Shown: in pieces, positions 46,501 to 58,277 of the stretch
Numbering within the stretch: the first letter of the stretch is position 1
How the letters are laid out: the number at the start of each line of letters is the position of its first letter
Source: Wurfbainia villosa
Taxonomy: Eukaryota > Streptophyta > Magnoliopsida > Zingiberales > Zingiberaceae
Length of the DNA: 64,000 nucleotides
Assembly (NCBI GenBank): GCA_025175895.1
Contig: CM045993.1
Span: 54,564,621 to 54,628,620, forward strand
Direction of reading: 5' to 3'
Made by a program: the position numbers and the translations under genes
Notes under the pieces: model-generated
Told to the model about the DNA's origin: nothing
Seen by the model: the letters and a program-made list of their open reading frames with translations, nothing else
The model's database searches: none

Positions 46501-47363
46501 CAGGTTCATGTTTGCTAGGGACCAAATCAAAAGATTCACCCAAATACATGAATCTAAGAGGATGTCTAACAACCCTCCCACTACGACAAGGTATCATCTG
46601 TGTATCCTTTGTGACACGCGGTGCAGTGACATGTGGTATATCCTCTTGTACCGGTGGTACTAAAGAAGTGACTTCCCTTTTTAACTCTTCCAGAACAATT
46701 TTACTATTGGGCTTGTGGCTTTATGACATAGTCTTTCTCTAGAAATCTGGTGTTCGTGTTAACGATCACCCTCTGATCTCTAGGACTATAAAACAAGTCA
46801 GAATAACTCATCATCTATCTAACCATCTCCATAAGAGTCCTATTCCTTCGCTCTGCTACACCGTTCTGCTGGGGTGTGCCAGGTGTAGTGAATTGGGATT
46901 GAATCCCAACCTCTGATAAGTAGTTCCTAAACTCTCCCAAGAGGTTGTCACCACCACGATCAGATCGTAGTGTCATCCATATCTTGAATAATCATCTACA
47001 AAAGAGACGAAATATTCAAGATTACCTCTTGCCTAGATAGCCATAGGACCACACAAATCAGAATGAACCATCTCTAACACATCTTTGGCTCTATACCCCT
47101 TGGCCTTAAAAAGGCCTCTTGATCATCTTACCCTCCAAGCAAGATTCGTAGGTTGGGAGATCCTCCACCACTAATGAACCCAAAGGTCCATCAGCTTTCA
47201 ACCTTTGAATTCTGCTTAGGTTAATGTGACCAAGCCTAAGAAGCCAAAGATATGTTTGGTTCATCTTCGAAGGTTCTTTTCTCTTATTGGAATTAGAAGA
47301 TGAGTTATTAACTTCAATTTGCATCGTGGGAGGTTTTGGTTCAAATTTTCTTTCAATGTACAT
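46501..47363 (-). pseudogene. Copia integrase (B2), deleted core
   Basis: The zinc region is readable at 47106-47363 (RLGHINLSRIQR, ESCLEGKM). The core aligns with B1 (same GTPQ...ERRNRT region near 46800-46970), but a segment between about 46970 and 46980 is missing and no long frame remains. The C-terminal part towards 46500 is not confidently recognised. Confidence 0.8.
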
Positions 47364-47985
47364 GAATAGATATTCTCCCTATTCCTTTTATAACAACTTT
47401 GTCATTAAAAGAAATAGAATATCCATCCATAATAATTTATAAATTGAAACTAAATTCTCTCTAAATAAAGGTACATAAAGAGAATTTTCCAGAACCAAAG
47501 TTTTATTATTCTCAAGAGATAAATAAAACTTCTCCCACTGCAATAGCCGCTACCATCATGGCATTGCCCAAGTAAATGGTAATCTCCCCTTTAGCTAGTC
47601 ATCGGGTTTCCTGGAACCCCTGCAAATTGTTGCAGACATGATTAGTGGCTCCCGTATCAACTCACCAGGTGCCGGTAGATATCACCGCTAATCATGTTTC
47701 AATGACTAGTCCAAAAGATATACCTTTGTTCTGTTTTGGATTGGGACAGTCCTTCTTCCAATGTCCATCCTGCTTGCAAGTGAAGTACTTGCCTTTGGGC
47801 TTCTTCACTCTTCCCTGAGATCCTCCCACCATCTTTGCTCCACCTTGTTTCTTCTTCTTCTTGCCTTTCAGCTTAGAAGTAGAAACCCTTTTTGAGCAAC
47901 GATGGCTTGAGGACACTCTTTGAAGAGTGTATACTTGTACTTCTTAGCAGATAAGACAACATCTAGATTCTTTTTCAATCAACAT
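47364..47985 (-). pseudogene. Copia gag/protease remnant (B2)
   Basis: The nucleocapsid at 47692-47916 reads YFTCKQDGHWKKDC. The first zinc-knuckle cysteine is replaced by tyrosine (B1 has CFTC). The N-terminal motif (ECPP-like region near 47905-47980) lies only a few codons from the lysine-rich tail, so capsid is almost entirely absent. The protease site is followed by stops. Confidence 0.8.
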
Positions 47986-49094
47986 TATTTGGGTACAGTA
48001 AATTTATTTCCTTTAGTATCATAGTAAGTGGACTGAAAGTCATTTTTGAAAATCCTAAGAATCACAATGATCAAAATATTAGATTTCAAATATTATTGAT
48101 TCCTCAAAACAATAAAATTCTGAAATCAACCAACACCTCAAAACACCGAGAATATCGCATGCCACGATAGTGTGGACGTATACGAATTCTACATTTGTAA
48201 GAGGAGGTTTTACCCATTAATTTTATTATCTTGTCAACCTTACTTTTTGACAAATAAAATTAATAGTTGGTTCCTCTTTGGCCCTACAAATAAAAGCAGT
48301 GACTCCGATGGGGAGGATACTTTTTATTTGCATCTAAGTGTGCACCATTACACGGTACTAAGGGAATTATTTCGGATTATGTGTCTTACCGCTGTGGAAG
48401 TACACACGCTCTTAGATAATTTTCTATAACCATTATTTGACCTAGTGATCCGCAAACAAACTCATCCGATGGGGAGGAAGGCACTCAGAGCCGACGCGCA
48501 AGTTTGTTGCATCACACGTCAAATTGTAATGGAGGTCGCGGGAATTAATTAAAATATCCCTCTCCCACTTAGTAAATTGAAAATGAGGAATTTTCAAGCA
48601 CACACAACATGCATATAAAACAAATAAGCAATAAATATGGAAAAAAAAAATAGAATTTTTCCAACTATTATGGCATTGTTCTCCAATACGCATCCCGTCG
48701 TGTCGCCACCTCGTCCGCTCCATCTTTTCCCGTGCGCTAGTCACCAAAGAGATCCGAGTCGAGATAAACTATTTTAATTTACATCCATCGATCCTATACT
48801 CCATGAAGGAGTGTACAAATACTCTAGATCGAAAGTAAACTAAAATGAGCGGCTAAACAATGCCGTATTTAATTACAAAAATTAAATACTAATCTAGCCT
48901 CGTCAACCCCGAGGATTCAAATAATATACAATCACACACAAACAATCACATACACACATATAGCCATAATAGTCGGATCTTATGCCTGCAACCAAAGAGT
49001 TAGCCTACGCACATCCTACTATTATCCGGCATACTCAATAAATGATATGTGCATGAAAGTAACCGAATCCAAAACACACAAAACCGGAAACCAT
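47986..49094 (-). other. Leader of B2
   Basis: 1.1 kb collinear with the B1 leader. No gene. Confidence 0.8.
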
Positions 49095-49107
49095 GGCTCT
49101 GATACCA
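49095..49107 (-). other. tRNA-Met primer-binding site of B2
   Basis: Minus strand TGGTATCAGAGCC, two bases from the LTR. Confidence 0.93.
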
Positions 49108-49109
49108 AT

Positions 49110-51221
49110 TGTTGGCAATGTGCTATTCCTCGGAGACTCATTGGCTCCCATGTCCCCGGATTAAAATTTTTACTAATGAAAACTAATCCGGATGGGATGA
49201 GTTTCCTAAGCACAACCAATTCGTCGTCGTGCCAACGACTCGAGCAATCGCTTGAACAAACTTGTTGTTCAAGCAATCAACTCTTCTAGTCGGTTAGTCG
49301 CGGAAGAGACGACGGATGGATCGCCGGTTTTTGTGTTTCTTATCGGGGTCCATGATTATACAAATACATACAAATGTAAACTAGTATAATCAACACATAC
49401 TAACACAAAGAACATAAGCTAGCATATCAATAAGAACATGCAAAGAACAATAATAAAAGTTGTAAAACTTTTATACCTCTTGATCTTCTATCGTATATCC
49501 TAACCTCCTTATAGACTTCGTGTGGGCGAAGATCCTCCACAAGTTGAAGCTTCCTAGATCTTCTTCAATCCAAAGAAAGAAGAACTCTCTTTCCCTTCTT
49601 GCTTGAGCCAACTACCAATCCACAAAGGATTGATGCCGCCGACCCCAAGAATAGAGAGAACAAAATGGAAACCACCAAGGTACCAAACTAGGGACAAACC
49701 CTAGCTTCTAGTGCCGCCCACTCCAACTTCCAAACCCTAGCCGCCCAACCAAACCCTAACCTAGGATTTCTTGCCGCCCAACCAAAGGAAAGGAAAAACC
49801 CTAATCTCTTTGAAAACCATCTTCTATGTGCCGGCCATGGAAGAGGGGAAGAAGGATAGAGTGTGGACCGACCAAGGTAGAGGGTAGAAGGAAGGGACCG
49901 GCCACGCCTTAGGAAGAAGAAGAAAATCATCTTCCACTTGTTGCCACCCATCATTTCTCCCAAACCCTATCCGCCCATCTTTCTAAACCAACTAGGGTTT
50001 CTTAGCCTCCAAAGGAAGCAAACCCTAATCCCCTAAACCATCCATCATCCTTGCCGCCCAACCCAATAAGCCTTATATATAAAGTTGGGTTTTTGCCTTG
50101 GATTAATCTCCTCCATTGGTTCTATAGATTTAATCTCAACCGTCGGATCTAGAGATTTAATCTCAACCGTTGGTTCTAGAGATTTTAATCTCCACCATCG
50201 GTTCTAGAGAATTAATCTCAACCGTCAGATCTAGGGAATTAATCTCAACCGTCGGATCTAGGGAATTAATCTCAACCGTCGGATCTAGAGATTTGTTTTC
50301 CATCATTTGATCTAGACTTCATGAGGTTTATATTAGGTTACGATAGGGACCATGAGGAGGAGTTGGATCTTGGCCACCCGATGGATCGGAACCACACAAA
50401 CTTGATCCATCAATGATGTTCCATTCCACTAGAGGATCATCATCGAACTACCTCACCAACCCCATAAATTAATATGGGCTCCATATATTATTTGTACATC
50501 CATCTCCCCGTGTTTAAGATATCGAATGTCCGTCAATTAATTGATTTACTGACCATCAATTAATTAACATCTAACTCCTCGAGTAGTACCACTCAACCTT
50601 ATAATCATGTTGACTAAGTCAACCTGCAGGGTTTACATGATGAACCTTATGAGCTCCTCAAGGGGACATCATCAACCTAATATATAGGACACGGTTTCCT
50701 CCTATAATCAACGACACACCATGTAAATAATATCATTTCCCAACTTACCGGGCATATTGATTCAATCCATAAAAATCTCACCCTCTGGTAAATCAAAGAA
50801 ATAAATACTAAGTACATGTGCCGGTTATTATATCGGGATCAAGAGCATGTACAACATAATATCCGAGGTCCGATTCAATTATGTAGTCAGCAATAAATTG
50901 AATCACCTCTATGTCGGTCCTGCTCAATACACCGAGGTGTACTAGTGTAACTCTATGTTCAAGATAAAACAATACCAAGCTACACTACAACCATGCCAAT
51001 GGTTTGTCCAAAACCATCTTGGTTGTGAGCCTCTACTTATATTCTACAAGGGTCTGATAACATGATCTTCTGTGCCACACCAAGCACCATGTTATCTACA
51101 ATGTAAAATATTAGACAATTTTGCATAACTATAAAAATATGCAAATAATGAACATGTGATTCTTATTTCAAAATAAAGATGTTCATACAAAAGATCAAGA
51201 CTTTCAGTATACATTCCAACA
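49110..51221 (-). repeat. 5' LTR of B2
   Basis: 2,112 bp, TGTTGG...CCAACA, highly similar to 42893-45119. Contains the 27-bp array at 50101-50300 and a TATA-like region near 50071. Confidence 0.93.
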
Positions 51222-51226
51222 TAGGT
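51222..51226. repeat. Target-site duplication of B2, right
   Basis: TAGGT, matching 42888-42892. Confidence 0.92.
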
Positions 51227-52454
51227 GGCATGCTTATATGGCATTCATGCATGTTAAATTAATCTTATTAATCCAATAAGCTTATGTTATTATATTGAAT
51301 TAATCTCATTAAATCAATAAGGTAACATATTGAATTAATCTTATTAAATCAATTAAGCTTAGCATATTGAATTAATCTCATTAAATCAATAAGCTAAAAT
51401 TCTCATTAAGCATAAAGTCCAAAAACCATTTTGTACTTAAGCTTATTCCTAAATTATTCTAGTCAAACTAGAATGCACTAATTCTTCTAATCATCATGCT
51501 CTTTGTGTGTGACCCTATAGGCTCTCATAACGTTGGCAGTGGATCTAAACTCTTTTAGATGCACAAGCAATGAGCGACATCTAGCAATACATCATTGCTA
51601 CCCAAGTTACGAAATAAGTCAAGATCCGACTAACCTTTCCGTGACTACTATAATGTATGACTATGTCCTTCTATCCTCGAGCATCGACGACCAACGAGGC
51701 ATGTAATCGCGGTCATCCTCGATCAATCTATGTGTTTCTTGATCCTCGAGTAAACTAACTCAAACAAATGAGCTCAATATCTCATTGACTCATTCGAGCA
51801 ATGGCCATGCGCTTTAGTAGTTCTACTCAATCAAGGGCCCACGATATCACTCCCGGCCATACGGGAGGGATAGATCTCATCTACATCACTCACATCCTCC
51901 GTATAATTTGTTATATACCCGAATCACCTTTATGGTCCACCCTGTTACGGGTGACGTTTGACGATACCAAAGTACATAACTCCTTATGTAGGGAACCGTA
52001 GTGACTTCAGGTTTGAGGACTATTCATACCAATAGTCACATGAGAAAGTTTATGACACTCATATGACGATCCATGAAACTTTCTCATGGCGGGTCAGTTC
52101 AGTATATATTCTCTAATATATACCCATGTGTCAACTTGATATCATATATCCATGACTTGTGAGATCAAGTCATCAATTGACCTACATGCTAGTCTTTATG
52201 TATTAATATTGCCCTTGCATATTAATACTTGACTAGGAACATTTAGGAAAGTGTTCTCTACAGCCTCTCATAATCAATTCTGCCAATTGATGTGCTGTAG
52301 ATAAGAACCTACTTTTCTAGGGCATTATTATATTTAATTTAGCTGGCACAAGCAAGACGTAAATATAATAACCAATCCTTTGCCTTTGTAGAATATGATA
52401 CAAAATGTTCCCTATTCAACCATCACATGATTGGTTCTAGGGCTATAACTAACA
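51227..52454 (-). repeat. 5' LTR of C1, right part
   Basis: 1,228 bp that continue 42887, collinear with 27100-28320. Between about 51668 and 51930 it carries a patch of CG-for-CAG/CTG/TG differences from the 3' LTR. Confidence 0.92.
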
Positions 52455-52459
52455 ATGAG
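52455..52459. repeat. Target-site duplication of C1, right
   Basis: ATGAG, matching 26452-26456. Confidence 0.92.
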
Positions 52460-52788
52460 GTGATAAGCCTTGACTCCTCGAAGCTGATCCTTGACCATCA
52501 GTCGACTGATGGCCATCATTAGTCGACTAATGGTAGCATCAGTCGAATGCTGATCGCAGATAGTCGACTGATGGATAGCAGTCGAGTCCTCCAAGCTGAC
52601 AGTCGACTGATGCTAGCTGAAATCAAAAGTTAGCTAAACAAAAACATTATTTCGACGACCTCCGACCGTCCGATCTCGACCTAGACCACCGATGGGATGT
52701 CTTGGGTTGGATCTACGCTTAAGGCTATCCCCGTAAGGGGGATATGACCTCACTTACGCTCACACACACGATCTTACCTCAATACTTA
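52460..52788 (-). repeat. 5' LTR of D1, right part, truncated, with palindromes
   Basis: Continues the D1 LTR after C1. It ends at a point equivalent to D2 position 14820, so the first ~230 bp of the LTR are missing and E sequence follows. It holds five GTCGAC-centred motifs, including CATCAGTCGACTGATG at 52496-52511 and CATTAGTCGACTAATG at 52517-52532. Confidence 0.85.
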
Positions 52789-52790
52789 AA

Positions 52791-53079
52791 CTGCTTCTGA
52801 TCTTGATGAAGGGCTCAGATTCCTCCAGCTCAAAATGTCCTTTATGCCCTTAGATGAAGTCATATTTGATCCAACTTGAGTCTAGTCCAGTGGCTCATCT
52901 CAGTCTCCTACAAACAAAGATAAAATTTGCATATAAGTTCATAATTTAGGAGAATTTATACTAAGGTCCAAAAATATATCCAACTCATAAAACATGATAA
53001 TAATCAATAATAAATCATTCGAGAGGATAAAAACAGTGATATTAAGGACCAAAATAATACGACAAAATTGTAATTATCA
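52791..53079 (-). repeat. 3' LTR fragment of E
   Basis: 289 bp matching 57773-58061. Its left side is cut by the junction with D1, so the full LTR length is unknown. Confidence 0.85.
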
Positions 53080-53090
53080 ATTCCCCCACA
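53080..53090 (-). other. Polypurine tract of E
   Basis: Minus strand TGTGGGGGAAT next to the LTR start TGATAATTAC. Confidence 0.8.
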
Positions 53091-53784
53091 CTTATTCTTG
53101 CATGTCCCGAGCAAGTAAATAAAACTAAAAACAAACTGAAAGTATATTTCCTTAGCAATTCCCAAGCATACATAGAAGATCGTGAAAGAAAGTTACCTAG
53201 GATTGTCAAATCTCAAAGACTTAAGCAATCATGGACTCAAATCTTACATAGGTTAACAAACATGGTAACTTCAATCCATTATGAATAGACTGAGAATAAC
53301 TAAGGCTCACAAGGTAAGTAGTGGTTTCTCTCGCTCTTATAAGCATGTAATAGTGGAGTTCACTCAAGCTACTCATGGTTTATGAACTACCATATGCTTG
53401 CTTTTCTTCTACCTTGACTACTATATATACATAAGAATTCACCATCACTGAAGGCTTATTAAGAATATAAGGGAAATATGAATACAAGAAAAATGGCAAG
53501 ATCTGTGAAAGAGACGAAAGATAAGAAATGAAATAGCTAAAGAAATGCAAGAAGAAGATATGGAAATAATGGAATGCTACATAGATGAGTACAAGAAAGC
53601 ATTGCCCTAAAATTTTTCTTCCAACCCAATAAACATGTAAACAACCCTTATCACATTCTTCAATATAAATCTACTCATGATATACAATAAATCTCTTAAT
53701 AACTGCAACAAGAGATGTCGTTAACAAAAATACTATCACACAAATAAAAATGAATGACACCACATGTCAAAATTTTCACAATAC

Positions 53785-53876
53785 TTTTTTTTTATTTCAT
53801 GGGCACCCAATTTATTTGTTTTCAACTTTTTTTTTCATCTTTTTTTTTTTGAATTTTTTTTTCAACTTTTTTTTCA
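53785..53876. repeat. T-rich low-complexity run
   Basis: Several T8-T11 homopolymers separated by short CAAC or CATC words. Confidence 0.85.
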
Positions 53877-54010
53877 ACATGTAGTGCACTTCCCTATGCT
53901 CCACGAAAGAAAACATCAAGCTCAGCTAAAAAGATAAAGAGCATGTCTAGCTCATGGTGATCAAGCATGACTCGCCTATGCTAACACTAAATTTCCCTGA
54001 GCTACTCCTC

Positions 54011-54024
54011 TCCCCCACACTTAA
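54011..54024 (-). other. Second polypurine motif of E
   Basis: Minus strand TTAAGTGTGGGGGA, about 930 bp upstream of the tract at the LTR. The F1 element has the same pair with nearly the same spacing. Confidence 0.7.
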
Positions 54025-54875
54025 AGTTTTATCCATCCTGAGCAAAACACTCATCATGGATCATCCAAGTATTCCACATCTAGAAATAGAAATAGAGAAG
54101 AAAGTAATGGAAGAAAAGAAAAAAAATGTAAGGATGAATGACTAGAATGTTATTCAATAAACATGTGGCGATAAAAGAAGTGAAGGAAAACAAATGTTAT
54201 TGCTTTCATAATAATCATGCAAACCTATTGTTGTATGGTCTTGAAAGAATCAAAGCAAGTTCTAGAGTTACAATGACCACAAGTGCACCACACACAAGTA
54301 ATAAAAATAGGCTCAATCCTCACTAGGTAAACAAAAGTAATCAACTCAGTCTATCAACATAGAATCCATCACCAAGTAGTAACCACATGCAATCAAATAA
54401 TCCATTCAAGTCAATAAATCCCCGAAACTCGACAATCAAATTTAACTAGTTTTCATGACTTCTAAAATGATATAAAGGAATGCATAGGAAATTTATTTGA
54501 AAAATTGACAAAACAAAAACTCATCAAACCAAACATAACAACTAAAACAAAAATAAATGAAGTAAAAGAGACATATATACAAGAAAAAAGAAAAGAGATA
54601 AGATGGAGCAAACTTTCTTGAAGTCCTGGTGGTTGAAGAAGATTCAGTAAGAGAAGCCACTCAGGCAATGGAGTGCTTCGAAAGAAATCCTGTCTCGGTG
54701 GTTGAAGAAGATTCAGCTTTAACATCCACGTCAGGAGTGGGATGGACTGAATGGGGGTGAGTGCCTTCATGGTGTGATCATGATAATACTGTGCTGCTCC
54801 CTTCAATAGGATCGCCTTCCTATATGTTTTCTCTGGAGGTCTTAGGCGATTCAGGAAAAGTGTCCAGCCTTAGGG

Positions 54876-55902
54876 CTAGATTATTGCATGAAATGTCAAG
54901 GCTTTCATCATCATGGTTCTTGGAGACTCTGGCTGTGGTGGGAGTGTCCAGTCTGGGAGAAAAGTCCAGCTATCCATCACTCCTAGTTCAGGCTGGCAAC
55001 TCTTAACATCATCCTCAACACATTTCGTAGACCTTGCTTCCACTATAGATTTCTCAGTGTCAGTGGCAAAAATAGTATCATAGAGTAAATCCAAACCACT
55101 GGTATCATCCTGTATATCATATTCGATAGCAATAACATCATTAATATCTAGAGCATTAGACAGTACATCATCACCATGCCCATCAACAGAGGAGTCAAAT
55201 AGAGTTGTAGAAGAAGAAACATATCTATCACTAGCTCTGCAATCCATCTCTTCAAGCACATCACTACCATCAAAAATTATCTCTGAGGAAAACTGGGAGG
55301 AATCTTGTGCTTGTGTCTGGCTGATGAATGATGCAATTTGATCTATCTGGATTTGCATGTTTTATATCCTTCTTATTGTCGCTGATGATAATCATTGATT
55401 TGTTGCTGATATTATTATTGCATCTACTATTGCATCTGCTGCTGCAAAAGATTTTCCCATGTCTGTTCTAAATTGTTTAACTGAGGTTGAAGAATGTTTT
55501 GTGGTCTATCACACACTGTGTCATCTTGAAATCTTAATGGACTTTGATAAGCTGAAAAATTCTGAGCCTCTTCTTGATGTGCTTCTCCATAACTGTGACT
55601 TGCTTGATCACCCCAACTGGGCATGTACATATCGATAGATAGTGGGGGTGGATAGCATTGAAAATGCTCAGAAACATAGAGTGGTGTGTGCCCATACCTG
55701 AAATCTGAATCAAAATTATGATAAGATGTACCAGAAATTGAATTATACTTGTCTCTGCGATAAGACGATGAATCTTGAGGAATGATCGATGATATTATCG
55801 ATACTAATAATACTCATCTTCAGGTTGGTAATACTCTTGTTGCCCAGTGCCTGAATAATAAGCATCACTGAAGTCTCCACACTGATGATAATATGGATCC
55901 AT
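54876..55902 (-). pseudogene. Gln-rich and acidic ORF of E, frameshifted
   Basis: The ATG at 55902 begins MDPYYHQCGDF and stops after 32 codons. Coding-like sequence continues in a shifted frame through 55427-55630 (ending LLQQQMQ) and then, after a Gln-codon-rich stretch with stops, at 54876-55358. That 160-codon frame is rich in Asp, Glu and Ser (DDVLSNALDINDVIAIEYDI). No zinc knuckle or enzyme motif is visible. Its placement after the leader matches the F1 ORF at 58278, which is also Tyr/Gln-rich and then acidic, so it may be the same kind of accessory gag-like protein. Function unknown. Confidence 0.6.
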
Positions 55903-57772
55903 GTTTAAAGAAATTTCCTGTTCTTTCCTGAAATACTAACAAATAATATCAAAAGACACAGGAGGTATACATGACCAAGTACATAGATATGCAAGAAATA
56001 AAAGAATGCAATCCTAAACAAAATTTTTTAATTTTAATTTTGATTTTTTTTTATAAAAATGGACAAACAATCTTAAGTCTACCAAATATCATTACACTTC
56101 AGCAACAACAAATTTTGATACGGATATTTGTCATGGTAATTTCAAATTAATTTACTAACTCTAACAACTACACTCACATAAAAGATAAAAGGTGACTGCT
56201 TCCCAATTAGAAGTAATACGTAACTGAATATTAAGCTCAGGATTTCTAATTATTGCTTTGAGTTTTCTACTGAAGATGGGGGTTTGGGATTTGAGCTCTA
56301 ACCTACGACTGCAAGGTAATTAAAACTCTAAACTAATATGCAACAATTAAATCAAACAATACAGAAATTAAAACAATAAAAACAAAAAGAGTAAATAATC
56401 TAATCAACCCAAGATAGGCCCGGTGAATGAACAAGTTCCTCCGGCTAAGTACGACGAAGCTCGATCGAGACTCTGCAAATGACAGTGGATGTGGGATGGT
56501 GCAAACTCCTGAATCCAGTAGTTTGATGGATGCTCCGAACTCTCGCGGATCCAGTTGAGCTCGAAGAAGTGTCGTCAGGGCGGACTCCTCGAATATGAAA
56601 GAGAACGTGGATGAGCTGTGGAGATGGAGGATGTCATCGAAATCTCTCGATGAAGCGGTTCCTCCTTGAATCCGCGGAGGACAATGGATGGAAGTAAGGT
56701 GGAGGCGGCTGCTAAGGCTCAAGGGAATAAAAGATTTAATTAACAACCTAATGAAATAAGTTATGCATCAACAAAATCTACTGCATGAATATGATTAAAA
56801 GAGAGCAATTAAAGTAAAGCATGAAACTAAATCTAACCTAACTAACTACGACCTAATTACTCAAGAAGCATTTAACCAAACACCACATGTGCATGAAACA
56901 AATTAACCTAAATACGATTCTAAATGTGGAAGCAAATTTGATTACAATCATTTAATTAACAAACTAAACCAAGAAACAATAATGCTGGAAATTGCAGGAA
57001 AAAGGTTGGAATAGATATAGATGCTGCCGGCGATGTGGAGGTGGCAGGAAATGAGCTGTCGGAGCTGGAATTGGATGAAATCGGAGATTGGATGATGGAG
57101 GTCGGCACTGCCCGGTGGAACTAGCCGCAAACGTAGAATGGCTGCCGGAGCTGTGGTGGGCTGGCTGGCGCTAGAATGAGATGATACCGGAGGGGAATCC
57201 CCACTCCGGTGATCGGCGGAGACAGAGCTTACAAGGGGATGGCGCGGCGGCGGTGAAGATGGCGGAGGCGTCGGGCGCTTGCGGGAAGGAAGGGGCTGCC
57301 GGCTGTAGAAGCGTGATGGAGGAGACCACCCCGGACCTTGGTGGAGGGAGTGGATGGCTGGCGGTGCTCGCGCGTGGAAGGGGAAAATGGATCGCCGGCG
57401 TTCGCGCGATGGAGGGAGCTATTGTGCTGCGCGATGTAGATTGGGAAGAAAATGTTGGATTTTAAGCTTCTTTTCCTTAGCCGTTCGATCCAAGCCTCAT
57501 CTGATCTCAGTCGTCCAATAAAGCTAGGTTTTGATTGCCTTGATTAATCCATTAATGGGCTATGCATCCAACTACTGAAATAACTCCAACTTTGAATGGA
57601 TGGATTTGATCAATCTGAATGGCCGATTGCGATCAACTTGATCTGGATGAAAGGTTGAGATGTGTAGGTCTGAGTGTATGGATCAGATCTCTCTAGATTT
57701 AAATAGATGGCTCAGATCAATCAGATCTCATCGGACGGTCAGGATTAAATAAATCTGAGCCCTTTGATTAAT
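55903..57772 (-). other. Leader and probable 5' LTR body of E
   Basis: 1.87 kb with no domain. The part 57000-57470 is GC-rich (GCCGG-rich), as in the transcribed part of other LTRs here. I could not find a primer-binding site, so the LTR/leader border is undetermined. Frames at 56333-56746 and 57181-57465 look like chance. Confidence 0.5.
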
Positions 57773-58061
57773 CTGCTTCTGATCTTGATGAAGGGCTCAG
57801 ATTTCTCTAGCTCAAAATGTCCTATATGCCCTTAGATGAAGTCATATTTGATCCAACTTGAGTCTAGTCTAGTGGCTCATTTCAGGCTCCTACAAACAAA
57901 GATAAAATTTGCATATAAGTCTAAATTTTAAGAGAATTTACACTAAGGTCTAAAAATATATCTAACTCATAAAACATGATAATAATCAATAATAAATCAC
58001 TCAAGAGGATAAAAACAGTGATATTAAGGACCAAAATAACATGACAAAATTGTAATTATCA
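57773..58061 (-). repeat. 5' LTR end of E (direct repeat of 52791-53079)
   Basis: About 289 bp, ending ATTATCA, followed at once by F LTR sequence. The LTR probably extends further left. Confidence 0.85.
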
Positions 58062-58102
58062 GGCCTCTGTCACGAGATTTGAAGTCGCGTTCGCGTGCAT
58101 CA
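58062..58102 (+). repeat. 5' LTR terminal fragment of F1
   Basis: Matches 62577-62617 (CCTCTGTCA...GTGCATCA). The remainder of this LTR lies on the far side of E and is not in the window. Confidence 0.85.
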
Positions 58103-58108
58103 AGTTTT

Positions 58109-58126
58109 TGGCGTCGTTGCCGGGGA
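58109..58126 (+). other. Primer-binding site of F1, tRNA-Asp type
   Basis: TGGCGTCGTTGCCGGGGA, one base off the TGGCGCCGTTGCCGGGGA site typical of Athila/Tat Gypsy elements. Confidence 0.85.
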
Positions 58127-58277
58127 CTGATCGATTCGATATCGAATCGAGAAGTGGATAATTGGATCGGACTTAGGATAAATTTACTTTTCTTGTTTTG
58201 CTTTATTTTATTTTATTTTATTTCAGTTTTGTTTATTCAGTTGCTCTTTCCTTATTTATAATTTCCTACATATAACG

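Larger units (their letters stand above)
42893..51221 (-). mobile_element. B2: family-B Copia, complete ends, deleted interior
   Basis: LTRs 42893-45119 and 49110-51221 with a TAGGT duplication. The internal region is only 4 kb and holds RNase H, parts of reverse transcriptase and integrase, protease and a very short gag. Internal deletions in gag and reverse transcriptase mean it could move only with proteins from another element. Confidence 0.93.
26457..52454 (-). mobile_element. C1: Ty1/Copia retrotransposon carrying two later insertions
   Basis: Minus-strand element bounded by ATGAG duplications: 3' LTR 26457-28320, internal 28321-32476 and 41250-42247, 5' LTR 42248-42892 and 51227-52454. 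C2 (32477-41244) entered its leader and B2 (42893-51221) its 5' LTR. Without these it is about 8.9 kb. Its pol is broken by stops and frameshifts, mostly in 28600-28900 and 30350-30990. Confidence 0.93.
53091..54875 (-). other. Non-coding 3' region of E
   Basis: About 1.8 kb, AT-rich, without a convincing frame. It includes a T-rich low-complexity run (53785-53876) and a second polypurine motif at 54011-54024. Confidence 0.65.
52791..58061 (-). mobile_element. E: pol-less Ty3/Gypsy-like element (non-autonomous)
   Basis: Direct repeats of about 290 bp (52791-53079 and 57773-58061) end in ATTATCA. The left one is followed by a polypurine tract (minus strand GTGTGGGGGAAT), which fixes the minus orientation. 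The interior holds one Gln/acidic-rich ORF and no protease, polymerase or integrase. The GTGTGGGGGA tract and general plan resemble Athila/Tat-type elements (inference). The right end sits inside the F LTR: F sequence resumes at 58062. The left end is truncated. Confidence 0.75.

Noticed and set aside
57181..57465. GC-rich Gly/Ala-rich frame that could be a host exon
   Set aside because: It lies inside element E in the type of GC-rich leader/LTR sequence seen in families A and B, and shows no domain or splice context.
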